Shown here one piece after another: positions 45,632 to 53,412 of a stretch of 64,000 nucleotides of DNA. Both the position numbers and the translations under genes were made by a program. Position 1 is the first letter of the stretch. Each line of letters begins with the position of its first letter. The stretch is from assembly GCF_030372765.1 (NCBI RefSeq), contig NZ_JAUCMW010000025.1:1-64000 (forward strand). The letters are read 5' to 3'. The notes under the pieces were generated by a model. That model was not told the DNA's origin. It made no database searches and saw only the letters and a program-made list of their open reading frames with translations. This stretch comes from Labilibaculum sp. K2S. Its GTDB lineage: Bacteria; Bacteroidota; Bacteroidia; Bacteroidales; Marinifilaceae.

Positions 45632-46972
45632 ATGTATTTAGAAAATATGATTCAAAATAGACTTTATTTCTGTTCTTTAAAAGCAAGAAGCATTCAAAAG
45701 TTTATTGGAAACCGCTCAATATGGCGGGGAATTATCCTTTTACTTTTAATTAACATCTTTTCAGAAAAGATTCATGCTCAGACTGATTATACATCCGACG
45801 AACTATTTCAGCAAGCCCGTTCGGTTGCTTTCGATCAAAAAGATTATCCAAAAGCAATGAGCCTTGTTTTCAAGGCGCTGGGAATGAGTCCGGACTATAG
45901 TGATGTGCGAATTTTTCTGGGACGTTTATACACCTGGAGTGATAAATATGATTTGGCCAAAGAGAGTTTTCTTTACGTGCTAAAACAAAATCCTGATTAT
46001 GAAGATGCCACATTAGCCATTACTGATTTGGAATATTGGAACGATCATTACGATTCAGCTCTGTTGTTTTGTAATAATGGCTTGCAATATCATCCAAACT
46101 CAGAAGAGCTGTTGTTAAAGAAAGGGAAAATACTAAATGCTTTAAGACGATACAAGGAAGCTTACAGCGTAGTTACTGATTTAATTGAAAAATATCCGAA
46201 AAACGAATCGGCTAGATCGTTACAGCAAGCAATACGTTTTGATTCGGCTCTTAATAAAGTCAGCTTATCTCATGATTTTAGTTGGTTTGACGGGAATTAT
46301 GGTGATTACCTGCATAAATCTCCCTGGCATATTATTGCAGTGGATTATAGTCGGTATGCCGGAATAGGATCTGTAATTGCCCGGTTAAACTATGGAAACC
46401 GCTTTGGTAATAAGGCTTTTCAGTTCGAAATGGATGCATACCCGCGTTTATTCAAGAATCTATCCGCTTATGTAAACTTTGGAATTTCAGATCAGTCTGC
46501 TGTTTTTCCAAGGCACAGGGCGGGTATGTCCCTATACGCTAGTCTTCCTCATAGTTATGAGGCAGAAGCAGGTTTCCGTTTTTTGCACTTTAGCAACAGT
46601 ACATGGATTTATGTAGGAAGTGTATCAAAATACTATAAAAACTTTTTGTTTAACGCACGAGTATACATTGTGCCGGATAAGCAAAAGATATCACATTCTT
46701 ATTCATTCACTACTCGCTATTATTTTGGAGGAGCCGATGATTACTGGAAATTTGGTGTTGGTTACGGTCTTTCGCCCGATGATGCTGGTTCAGCTCAAAG
46801 TTTTGCCAGTGATTACAGGTTGCGTTCTGTACAGTTTTCTGCAGGCTATCGAAAAAGTATTACTAAATTCGATGTAATTAGTCTTTCAATGTCTGTCATT
46901 AATCAGGAATTTAGAAAAGATACCTTCGGAAACCGGATTAATACATCAGTAACGTATATCAGAAAGTTTTGA
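45632..46972 (+). CDS. YaiO-family TPR/outer-membrane beta-barrel protein
   Basis: A 446-residue protein with a long N-region and signal sequence (hydrophobic core GIILLLLINIFS, cleavage near IHAQ). Three to four TPR-like repeats follow (about 55-190; DYPKAMSLVFKALGMSPDY, YDLAKESFLYVLKQNPDY, YDSALLFCNNGLQYHPNS). The C-terminal half is a beta barrel ending in an aromatic residue (SVTYIRKF), as in YaiO outer-membrane proteins. With the GT2 protein it forms the expected synthesis/export pair, the TPRs sitting in the periplasm and the barrel acting as the polymer exit. It is in the same orientation as the cluster but behind a terminator, so it probably has its own promoter. Confidence 0.85.
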   Translation: MYLENMIQNRLYFCSLKARSIQKFIGNRSIWRGIILLLLINIFSEKIHAQTDYTSDELFQQARSVAFDQKDYPKAMSLVFKALGMSPDYSDVRIFLGRLYTWSDKYDLAKESFLYVLKQNPDYEDATLAITDLEYWNDHYDSALLFCNNGLQYHPNSEELLLKKGKILNALRRYKEAYSVVTDLIEKYPKNESARSLQQAIRFDSALNKVSLSHDFSWFDGNYGDYLHKSPWHIIAVDYSRYAGIGSVIARLNYGNRFGNKAFQFEMDAYPRLFKNLSAYVNFGISDQSAVFPRHRAGMSLYASLPHSYEAEAGFRFLHFSNSTWIYVGSVSKYYKNFLFNARVYIVPDKQKISHSYSFTTRYYFGGADDYWKFGVGYGLSPDDAGSAQSFASDYRLRSVQFSAGYRKSITKFDVISLSMSVINQEFRKDTFGNRINTSVTYIRKF

Positions 46973-47094
46973 ATTGTTTGGGTGAGATAATGCAGTGAAA
47001 TTTGAAGATAATAATTTTTGTACCTGTAAATATATTGTTTACATGCTGGGGTTTGACATGTAGAATATTTAGATGTAGTTTAAAACAGCTTGTT

Positions 47095-47511
47095 ATGGAG
47101 AAATTATTGGTTATTATAGAAAAATCAAAATGTGGGTTTTGTGCATATCATAAAGGGAATTGGAATTTTAGCGTTGAGGCTAAGAGTATTGATCAGGTAA
47201 AAAGAATGGTGAATTTTGAAGTTTCTCTTTATCTCTTTAATAAATTAAAAAATATTCACTGTTGTTCTTTTAACCGGGACATGTATCCAACGGTAAATTA
47301 TCAATATAATGTTAATAAATTACTGGATGAAGTGCGTCCATTAATTAAATTGAAAACATTAGCTGATTTTGCAGGATTAACAAGTGTTTGCTTGAGTTAT
47401 TATTTGGGAGGGCAACGGAAAGTGTCTGAAAAGGTATTTTTGAATTTGGTTAATGCGGTTCACAAAATTACTTTTACTTTAAATGAGATAGTTGGAACAA
47501 AACAAAGTTGA
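47095..47511 (+). CDS. HicB-like antitoxin/regulator with XRE-type HTH, orphan
   Basis: The frame opens at a TTG (47002), but the domain begins at ATG 47095 (MEKLLVIIEKSKCGFCAYHKG), giving 138 residues. Residues 1-50 resemble the HicB partial RNase-H fold (VIIE-K-x-x-x-G-x-x-A-Y). The C-terminal third is an XRE-type helix-turn-helix (TLADFAGLTSVCLSYYLGGQRKVSEK). HicB antitoxins bind HicA toxins and repress their own operon. No HicA-like ORF was seen within a few hundred bases on either strand, so this is an orphan or a stand-alone regulator. Confidence 0.6.
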   Translation: MEKLLVIIEKSKCGFCAYHKGNWNFSVEAKSIDQVKRMVNFEVSLYLFNKLKNIHCCSFNRDMYPTVNYQYNVNKLLDEVRPLIKLKTLADFAGLTSVCLSYYLGGQRKVSEKVFLNLVNAVHKITFTLNEIVGTKQS

Positions 47512-47585
47512 GGAGAAAAAACAGTAAGTGTAATAGACGAATATAAAGTTTTTTTATTGAATTTGTGGGAGTGCATTGCATCTAA

Positions 47586-47773
47586 TCAGACACTTGCATA
47601 CAGGTTTTCTAAAGGTCGATTTGGGCATTCTTTCACTTTAGGAATTACACGATTGGTTATTTCACTTAGCGTGCTTGCAGAAACCTCAACATTGTACATC
47701 TCTTTTATGTGATCTGAATGTCTCTTCATCTCATGCTTTTGCCATAAAGAGCGATGATTTTTAGTGATAAATT
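47586..47773 (-). pseudogene. IS256-family (Mutator) transposase remnant
   Basis: On the minus strand, in two frames, it reads K-I-I-A-L-Y-G-K-S-M-R then a stop and R-D-I-Q, followed after a frameshift by HIKEMYNVEVSASTLSEITN and VIPKVKECPNRPLENLYASV. This matches the N-terminal DNA-binding part of IS256-type transposases (LYxKGMTxRDI; E-V-S-x-S-x-I-S-x-I-T; RPLE-x-x-Y). The catalytic domain is absent. It is a dead fragment. Confidence 0.75.
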
Positions 47774-47980
47774 ATTTACTGGAACAGTCTCTTTTTTATT
47801 GGTCGAAATTCTATGTTTTTGCTCCTAATCTATAGTATTCTTTGGTCGTAATAATATATAATGAAATATTGTTTGACTGAATGTTTTAGTAAGATTAAAA
47901 CAAAAACCATTCGGTGGATTTCTCGTGTAAACAAGCTAAAATTGCAATTTTTTTTCAACAAATTATTTAGAAGGATTTAT

Positions 47981-48387
47981 ATGAAGAGAGCTATTTACTA
48001 TTTGATTATTACGTTATTTTTCATGACATATTGTAGCAGCGACGATGGGGATAAATCTACACCTCAACAAAAGAAAGATAGAATTAGTATTATAAGTGGA
48101 GATCCCAATTCTCGTGTAAATTTATCAGAACAACAAAAATAGCCTTAAATAATATTGGTACCCAAACTAAGGCGTCAATAGCAAAAAGCTGTAGATTAGT
48201 TTTGAGAGCTGAAGTTGATGCTCCAGTGTTTGATGGTCAGTCTGTTCTATCGACACACTTAGAAATTGTTGATAATTATGCTTATGTGAGCTATAATTTA
48301 GAAGGCGATGAATACCATGGAGGAATTGATGTTTTTCTCTTTGAATATTTCTCATTATGTCAATGGGCAAGAAGGTTCAATTTGTGA
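47981..48387 (+). pseudogene. Broken LVIVD-type lipoprotein gene, paralogue of 25454
   Basis: ATG 47981 starts a lipoprotein signal (MKRAIYYLIITLFFMTYCSS) that stops at 48142 after NSRVNLSEQQK. In a second frame from about 48185 the text resumes as LVLRAEVDAPVFDGQSVLST, then NYAYVSYNLEGDEYHGGID. This corresponds to LVLVAEVDALTYNGTIMRST and DYAYVSYNYEGDTYLGAVD in the intact lipoprotein. After that the sequence is lost. The gene has at least one frameshift or stop and a large 3' deletion. Confidence 0.8.
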
Positions 48388-48958
48388 TTCTATATTTATA
48401 ATGAATTAAAGTATGCTAGCAGTCTGTCGGACTTAATTCCCAGCCATGTTTTCATCATATTTAGGATAATTATTGGCAGGATAATATGTAGTCAACCTTT
48501 TGAGTTAAATCATTTTTTTTTATGTTTTTGTCGGAAATCCATCTTGATAATCGTCGAAAATTCAACTCATGAGACAATTGAGACTTCCGGCTTTAATCAT
48601 TTGGGTCATTTGCATTTTAAAGAACCTCTTAAGGTTATAAACAGTACACACTAGTTTAGCCCCGAAAAAGACTGGAGTAAAACTTCAAATTTATGTTAGA
48701 ATTAACAATCATTACTAAGCAAGAGTGGAATACTCTGGAAGGAAAAATAATTGTTGCTATTGAGAAAATTATTATCAAAAGGTAAATATTGATGTAATAT
48801 TATGCGTAGAAAATATATAATAAACAGAATAATTGATATTTCTCTTAAAATATTCGTTTAATTTATCTTAGTTTTCATAAATTTATAAGAACAGTATTAA
48901 TTTTATGGTGTAGGTGTGTGGTTGAATAAGATCGTCAGCTTCATTTATAAAAGATGAT
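48388..48958. other. Mostly non-coding gap before rteC
   Basis: These 571 bp hold no firm gene. A 30-codon ORF (48693-48785, starting MLELTIITKQEWNTLEGKI) resembles the first helix of excisionase-like HTH proteins such as that at 50139 and may be a fragment. The left end of the conjugative element probably lies near here, but no attachment-site repeat was recognised. Confidence 0.4.
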
Positions 48959-50002
48959 ATGGAGGATTTATTTATGATTAAAGAAGATAATTTTTTAAAT
49001 CTAAAAGCTGAATTGTCTAAAGCTACTATTGCATTTGAAAAAAATAATAATGGATACAATATCTATTTTAATAATTATTCAGATTATCGTAATTTTGAGT
49101 ATTATTTGGGGACTTTGTATTATGAATTTATTAATGAAGTTCGAAATAATTTAATCAGTTTTAAGTTAGATAATGAGGCGGAGATTTATTTAGAAATGTT
49201 GTTGCATGTTTTTGAAATTTTAGATGGGCAAATAAAAGGATGTTCTGATTTTGTACAGCCACTTAATAAGGTGAAAATAGTTTCAGAAAGTAATTTGAAA
49301 CAATCTTGTATCCATTTCAGTTGTGATGATTTTTCAGAGTTGTTAGCATATTTCCAATATCAAAAAAGAATCATTCATAAGTCTGTGCAATTCATTCTGG
49401 TCATACAAGAGCAACGAAAGAAGATTCAATTAAACAATAATACTAAGGTTGTTTCTTGGAAGAATGAGCTAGAGGAATTTTATCCCACTATGACAAGAAT
49501 AAAAGATAGGACTAATAAATTTTCATTATTACCTGAAAAGATAAAGTATCTACAAAAGGAAAGAAGAAATCTTTCAAAACAATTTCAAAAAGAAGGAAAG
49601 AATTTATATTCATCACTTTTAAATTTCTTTTTTGAGTCACGTATTGAATGTCTTAAAGATTTATTGTTAGTTCTGGTGGATGTTCCTGTTGCTAATGAAA
49701 AACGGAAATTTATTGAAGACTCCAAATTTCAATCAATTAATTCTGATCGGTTGAAGTGGACAGAAAGTAAAACTGCGATGGTTGAACTTATTTATGCTTT
49801 GCATAGTTCCCAATCTATTAATGAAGGGAGAGTAGAGATTAAAAAAATAGCTCAGGTTTTTGAAAGTATGTTTGGTGTTGATTTGGGAGATGTCTACCAT
49901 ATCTTTTCTGAAGTTCGAAATCGGAAAATAGAACAAACTAAGTTTCTTGATCTTCTAAAAGATTCACTTTTAAATAAGATGAAGGAAACTGATGAAAAAT
50001 AG
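48959..50002 (+). CDS. rteC: RteC-family regulator of a conjugative transposon
   Basis: 347 residues from ATG 48959. GGAGGA at 48961-48966 lies 7 bp before an alternative ATG at 48974 (MIKEDNF), which may be the real start. The C-terminal 100 residues carry the RteC signature: LKWTESKTAMVELIYALH, then EIKKIAQVFESMFGVDLGDV, SEVRNRK and TKFLDLLKDSL. In CTnDOT, RteC is a winged-helix activator of the excision operon, made after RteAB activation. No RteA/RteB pair is visible here. Its presence marks the regulatory end of the element whose tra genes follow. Confidence 0.88.
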   Translation: MEDLFMIKEDNFLNLKAELSKATIAFEKNNNGYNIYFNNYSDYRNFEYYLGTLYYEFINEVRNNLISFKLDNEAEIYLEMLLHVFEILDGQIKGCSDFVQPLNKVKIVSESNLKQSCIHFSCDDFSELLAYFQYQKRIIHKSVQFILVIQEQRKKIQLNNNTKVVSWKNELEEFYPTMTRIKDRTNKFSLLPEKIKYLQKERRNLSKQFQKEGKNLYSSLLNFFFESRIECLKDLLLVLVDVPVANEKRKFIEDSKFQSINSDRLKWTESKTAMVELIYALHSSQSINEGRVEIKKIAQVFESMFGVDLGDVYHIFSEVRNRKIEQTKFLDLLKDSLLNKMKETDEK

Positions 50003-50138
50003 TACATTAATCTCTTAAGAGTGAATAAATTTCATGCGAGAATTTCTTTCCCAACTTGGGACATACTTGGGGAAAAATATTTGTTAAAAATTGCAATTTG
50101 AGGGCTAAGTTATTTTGTATCATTTAAAACAGAATCCT

Positions 50139-50432
50139 ATGCCAACAGAAATTGTAACGACAGATGATTTGAGAGAATTCAAAATTGAATTACTGGATGA
50201 ATTCAAAACAATTCTAAAAGAGCACTATGGTCAGCCAGCCAAGAAATGGCTGAAATCTTACGAAGTGCGTGAACTACTGGGGATTTCACCAGGAACTCTG
50301 CAAACCCTGAGATCCAACGGAACCCTTCCTTACACAAAAATTGGAGGCATGATGTTTTATAATTTTGAAGACATCAAAAAAATGCTGGATAAGAATCTAG
50401 TCAAGTGTCGATTTTCCATTAATGGTCATTGA
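50139..50432 (+). CDS. Excisionase-like helix-turn-helix protein
   Basis: The frame opens at a TTG (50115); ATG 50139 (MPTEIVTTDD) is the likely start, giving 97 residues. An N-terminal helix is followed by a MerR/AlpA-like winged helix (HTH_17): WLKSYEVRELLGISPGTLQT, SNGTLPYTKIGGMMFYNFED and IKKMLDKN. Such proteins bend DNA at the ends of Bacteroidota conjugative elements (Xis types) or regulate their early genes. It follows rteC, its probable activator. Confidence 0.82.
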   Translation: MPTEIVTTDDLREFKIELLDEFKTILKEHYGQPAKKWLKSYEVRELLGISPGTLQTLRSNGTLPYTKIGGMMFYNFEDIKKMLDKNLVKCRFSINGH

Positions 50433-50453
50433 TGAATTACATCCGGCATCTCA

Positions 50454-50822
50454 ATGGATTCTTCCAAAGACTGGAACATGAATCGCTTCAAAAATCCTTT
50501 TTCGGTGAATCGCTTTGAGATGATGACGCTCTCCGGAATAGGATTCGTAAACACCTATGCCCGTTGTATGAAAGAATTGAATCAGTGGAGCTATATTGAG
50601 TATTTTCCTTCGGCCAATTTACATTCCGGCAGTCACATTAGCTGTATCAGATTTGATATTACAACAGATACCGGATCTGATACAGCAAGTGATACACTTT
50701 TAATAAACATTACAAACAAAGAAGGGTATTCGGATAATTTGAAAAAGGAAAGAGGAAAAAATGGAAATAGAAAAAATCGATTGAATGCCAGTCTCGACAA
50801 AGATTATTCAGAACCCTTATGA
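50454..50822 (+). CDS. Small winged-helix-like mobile-element protein
   Basis: 122 residues. The core, FKNPFSVNRFEMMTLSGIGF, then NTYARCMKELNQWSYIEYFP and SANLHSGSHISCI, fits a winged-helix arrangement (helix, S-G-I-G turn, K-E-L-x-x-W-x-Y-I recognition part, wing) seen in hypothetical proteins of Bacteroidota mobile elements. The C-terminal tail is Ser/Thr/Asp- then Lys-rich and probably disordered. Its end overlaps the ATPase gene by 38 bp, so the two are co-translated. A DNA-binding helper of replication or transfer is likely; the exact role is unknown. Confidence 0.6.
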   Translation: MDSSKDWNMNRFKNPFSVNRFEMMTLSGIGFVNTYARCMKELNQWSYIEYFPSANLHSGSHISCIRFDITTDTGSDTASDTLLINITNKEGYSDNLKKERGKNGNRKNRLNASLDKDYSEPL

Positions 50823-51471
50823 GGATGTAGCCAAGCTGATTGGGAATAACTACCAGTTCGATTTTCCTTCCTGTTTAAATTGGTTGGAAAAGGTGGGTAA
50901 GAAGCAATTTGGTTCCCATTTCACCATTCACAAAGAAGATGTGGGCTTGATCTATAAACTACTGATTTATGCTATCGGTGATGAGTTGAATTGCAAAAAG
51001 AAGGGACTCTGTTTACGCAAAGGAATTGTATTGATAGGGCCGGTTGGCTGTGGGAAAACCTCCTTGATGAGGCTGACTAACCAATTCTGTCCTCCAGTCC
51101 GGCAATTTCAGATGAAATCTTCTCGTGAAGTGAGCTTTGAGTTCGAACGGGAAGGATGCAAAGTGGTTAGCCGGTATGGAAATACTTTTCTGCACAGCAC
51201 AGGAGGGACGATAACATCGGGAATTATCTGTTTTGATGATCTGGGTGTGGAACAAAGTCAAAAGTACTATGGGAATGAATGCAATGTGATGGCTGAAATC
51301 TTGCTTAGCCGTTATGATCTTTTCGTTCAAAAGAAAATTGTGACCCACCTGACTACAAATTTATCCGCTTCAGAGCTGGAGGCACTTTATGGGAACCGCG
51401 TCCGCAGTAGAATGCGGGAACTGTTTAATCTCATTGCATTTGAGAAGACTTCCAAAGATAAAAGACTATAG
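50785..51471 (+). CDS. DnaC/IstB-like AAA ATPase of mobile element
   Basis: A 228-residue ATPase. Walker A is GPVGCGKT (about 85-92), Walker B is IICFDDLG (about 150), and a sensor-1-like TTNLSA plus an arginine-rich YGNRVRSRMRELFN segment follow. This is the arrangement of DnaC-type helicase loaders. The N-terminal helical region (1-70) is probably the partner-binding part. With the small wHTH protein upstream it may form a replication module for the excised circular element. Confidence 0.75.
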   Translation: MPVSTKIIQNPYEDVAKLIGNNYQFDFPSCLNWLEKVGKKQFGSHFTIHKEDVGLIYKLLIYAIGDELNCKKKGLCLRKGIVLIGPVGCGKTSLMRLTNQFCPPVRQFQMKSSREVSFEFEREGCKVVSRYGNTFLHSTGGTITSGIICFDDLGVEQSQKYYGNECNVMAEILLSRYDLFVQKKIVTHLTTNLSASELEALYGNRVRSRMRELFNLIAFEKTSKDKRL

Positions 51472-51597
51472 TTTTCACCCCTCATGGGAAAGGCCTGTTC
51501 CTTTTATTCATTTTAGTTTGCATCATCTTCACACGTATACTCAGTTGTGTGAGTTAAGTATTTGCATTTCTTTTCGGAAAAAGCCTTTCCCATCCCT

Positions 51598-51652
51598 CCA
51601 GCAAGAGCATCCCCTTCATTTCATTCCAGTTCTGCACTTGCTTTTTCCTACC
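51598..51652. repeat. Direct repeat unit 1 in non-coding region
   Basis: The unit CCAGCAAGAGCATCCC, then CATTTCATTCCAG, then CACTTGCTTTTTCC recurs with few changes at 51827-51881. Confidence 0.7.
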
Positions 51653-51826
51653 TTCAGGAAGAAGTTTTTTGTTGTTGATAACTCAAGGATATCTGCCTAG
51701 ATATTTAGGGCTTGAGGCCTGTGTGCTGGCCTGTTTGGCTCAGCTTTTTAAGCTCCCATGCTGTTTGTTGCGCTCAGCTTAGGGATGCTGATTTCATCGC
51801 TTCACCAAACAAGCCTTGGACACTCT

Positions 51827-51881
51827 GCAGTAAGAGTATCCCTTGCATTTCATTCCAGTCCTACACTTACTTTTTCCAACG
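51827..51881. repeat. Direct repeat unit 2 in non-coding region
   Basis: The unit GCAGTAAGAGTATCCC, then CATTTCATTCCAG, then CACTTACTTTTTCC is the partner of 51598-51652, offset by 229 bp. Confidence 0.7.
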
Positions 51882-52174
51882 CTTTCAAGAGATTATTTTG
51901 GTTTAAAAATCAGCCAAAGAAAGACAAAAAGAAAGCCCAATATAGCCGATTACCCCGCAGGCTTACCCCTTTTAAAATACAAGGCCAGGCTTTGTGCCAC
52001 AGGTAAATTATGTTTTCAGTTGCTTCCCTATTTTTTATTGAGCTGTGGCAGCCTTGTATTTTAGCCTGTCATCGGCTGGCGAATTGACTTTCTTTTCTTT
52101 TTTTGACCGTTTTTTCTCTTCTTTTTTTGAAAAACAAAAACAAACAAACAAAAACAAATAGAAATAAACAGAAG

Positions 52175-52203
52175 CAAGTTGAGTGGTTTAAAACCTCAAC
52201 TTG
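52175..52203. repeat. Perfect 9-bp inverted repeat
   Basis: CAAGTTGAG and CTCAACTTG surround an 11-nt loop, downstream of an A-rich AAACA-repeated tract (52135-52170). It is a candidate protein-binding site for transfer or replication. Confidence 0.55.
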
Positions 52204-52284
52204 GGATGGAAGATGATTTTTGGAGGTCAATTCAGATGAAATCAGATCAATTCTCTACAAATCACTTGATTTTATCTGAACAAT

Positions 52285-52320
52285 AAAAAACTCCCCAGTT
52301 GGGAACAACTTGGGAGTTTT
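52285..52320. terminator. Terminator upstream of tra operon
   Basis: ACTCCCCAGTTG and CAACTTGGGAGT form a stem around a small GGAA loop with A-rich and T-rich flanks. It can act on both strands and insulates the tra operon from upstream transcription. Confidence 0.7.
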
Positions 52321-52416
52321 CTGTATTTGGATTCCAGATATTTATCCTGTCGATTCAAAGGGGATTCTCTTGGTTTCGAATAGTTATTAGATGGTTTAAT
52401 AAAAACGGATAAGCAT

Positions 52417-52779
52417 ATGTTTGGATTCGATCACATTAGCTGGGCCAATTTTTTAAAACTCACGGCCTTTGTTTTGATTACATGGTATCTGGGATTGATG
52501 GTGCTGGCTTGGTTGAAAAGCAAGCACAAGGATCAGCCAATTCAGTTTGAAGATCAATCAGAAGATGATTTTCAAAAGCAAGAGTTTCAGCCGATACTGG
52601 TTTCTGCAAAAGATTTTACCTCAGAATTGATCCCGCCTCTTTCCCTGTCAGGGATCTTGCCAGATATTTCTTTTCAGGAAGAAATGGGCATGGATAAAGC
52701 TTTTGAGCTGGATGCCTTTTTACAGCCTGATGAATTAAGGTTTAAAGAAATTTTAAATCAAATTCAATATCAACAATAA
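52417..52779 (+). CDS. Small membrane protein at head of tra operon
   Basis: 120 residues with one N-terminal membrane helix (about 10-32, LTAFVLITWYLGLMVLAWL) and an acidic cytoplasmic or periplasmic tail. The family is not recognised, but small single-span proteins directly before TraE are usual in these elements. It lies 19 bp before traE and is probably its first co-transcribed partner. Confidence 0.55.
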   Translation: MFGFDHISWANFLKLTAFVLITWYLGLMVLAWLKSKHKDQPIQFEDQSEDDFQKQEFQPILVSAKDFTSELIPPLSLSGILPDISFQEEMGMDKAFELDAFLQPDELRFKEILNQIQYQQ

Positions 52780-52798
52780 GTACTAAAAATTAATTTCC

Positions 52799-53113
52799 AT
52801 GAAGAAAAACAGATTGAAAATTTATCAAAAGGGGATGACTCTTTTGATTGGAATGCTTTTCATGGCATCACTTGTTTTGGGACAAAGTGCAACAGGAATT
52901 GATCAAGCTACCAGCGAAATCAATTCCTATGTTGATCCGGTATCTAATTTGATCATTGCCATTGGAGCGGTGGTTGGCTTAATTGGAGGAGTCAGAGTCT
53001 ACATCAAATGGCAAAGTGGAGATCAGGACACTCAAAAAGCCATCATGGGCTGGTTTGGTGCTTGCCTGTTTCTAATTTTGGTAGGTGTTGTCATCAAGGC
53101 ATTTTTTTCCTGA
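52799..53113 (+). CDS. traE: TraE-type conjugation protein (DUF4134)
   Basis: 104 residues: a signal-like helix (about 12-32, ending VLGQ) and two membrane helices (about 48-68 and 82-102), with GIDQATSEINSYVDPV and the loop KWQSGDQDTQKAIMGWFGA typical of DUF4134. It resembles VirB2-like pilin precursors of type IV secretion in size and topology. The stop overlaps the next ATG (TGATG). Confidence 0.88.
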   Translation: MKKNRLKIYQKGMTLLIGMLFMASLVLGQSATGIDQATSEINSYVDPVSNLIIAIGAVVGLIGGVRVYIKWQSGDQDTQKAIMGWFGACLFLILVGVVIKAFFS

Positions 53114-53409
53114 TGGATAGCTATCAAATTCAAAAGATAGACACCAGCTTGTATGTGAAAGGTTTTTCAGGTGAATTGGTTTATTTAGCTCTGTACAGTA
53201 TCATCGGTACTTTTATCCTGTTTGTTTTGCTTTACATACTGGCTGGTGTTTTTCCTGCTGTTGCCATTTGTTTCCCCTCATTTTTTGCCACTCTCTATCG
53301 TCTGAACCGAATTCAGAAAAAATACGGTCACAAAGGCTGGACCAAAAAGAGACATGCCAAAAAACTACCTCAGTTTATCTCTGTGAAAAGAAGAATCTGT
53401 CAAAGCTAA
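53113..53409 (+). CDS. traF: TraF-type conjugation protein (DUF4133)
   Basis: The start is the ATG at 53113, which overlaps the traE stop; earlier in-frame ATGs lie inside traE. This gives 98 residues, with two membrane helices (about 20-60, YLALYSIIGTFILFVLLYIL and VFPAVAICFPSFF) and a basic tail (KKYGHKGWTKKRHAKKLP). This fits DUF4133/TraF, a VirB3-like component that precedes the VirB4-like ATPase, as here. Confidence 0.82.
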   Translation: MDSYQIQKIDTSLYVKGFSGELVYLALYSIIGTFILFVLLYILAGVFPAVAICFPSFFATLYRLNRIQKKYGHKGWTKKRHAKKLPQFISVKRRICQS

Positions 53410-53412
53410 GTC

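Larger units (their letters stand above)
51472..52416. other. 945-bp non-coding region with repeats, possible transfer origin
   Basis: No reliable gene is present; ORFs at 51389-51700 and 51843-52064 share the peptide HFIPVLHLLFPT only because of a DNA direct repeat. Visible elements are that direct repeat (51598-51652 and 51827-51881), a perfect 9-bp hairpin (52175-52203), a 9-bp inverted pair GGGAAAGGC/GCCTTTCCC (51486-51494 and 51582-51590), and a terminator (52285-52320). The layout would suit oriT or a replication origin, but no nick-site consensus was identified. Confidence 0.5.

Noticed and set aside
48693..48785. 30-codon ORF starting MLELTIITKQ
   Set aside because: It resembles the first helix of excisionase-like proteins but lacks the HTH; too short to call as a gene, so mentioned only in the gap description.
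51389..52064. Plus-strand ORFs sharing HFIPVLHLLFPT
   Set aside because: The shared peptide reflects the 55-bp DNA direct repeat; the frames are otherwise unrelated and lack coding character.
53008..53112. Extended N-terminus for TraF from an in-frame ATG at 53008
   Set aside because: That stretch lies inside traE; the ATG at 53113 overlapping the traE stop gives the standard DUF4133 start.
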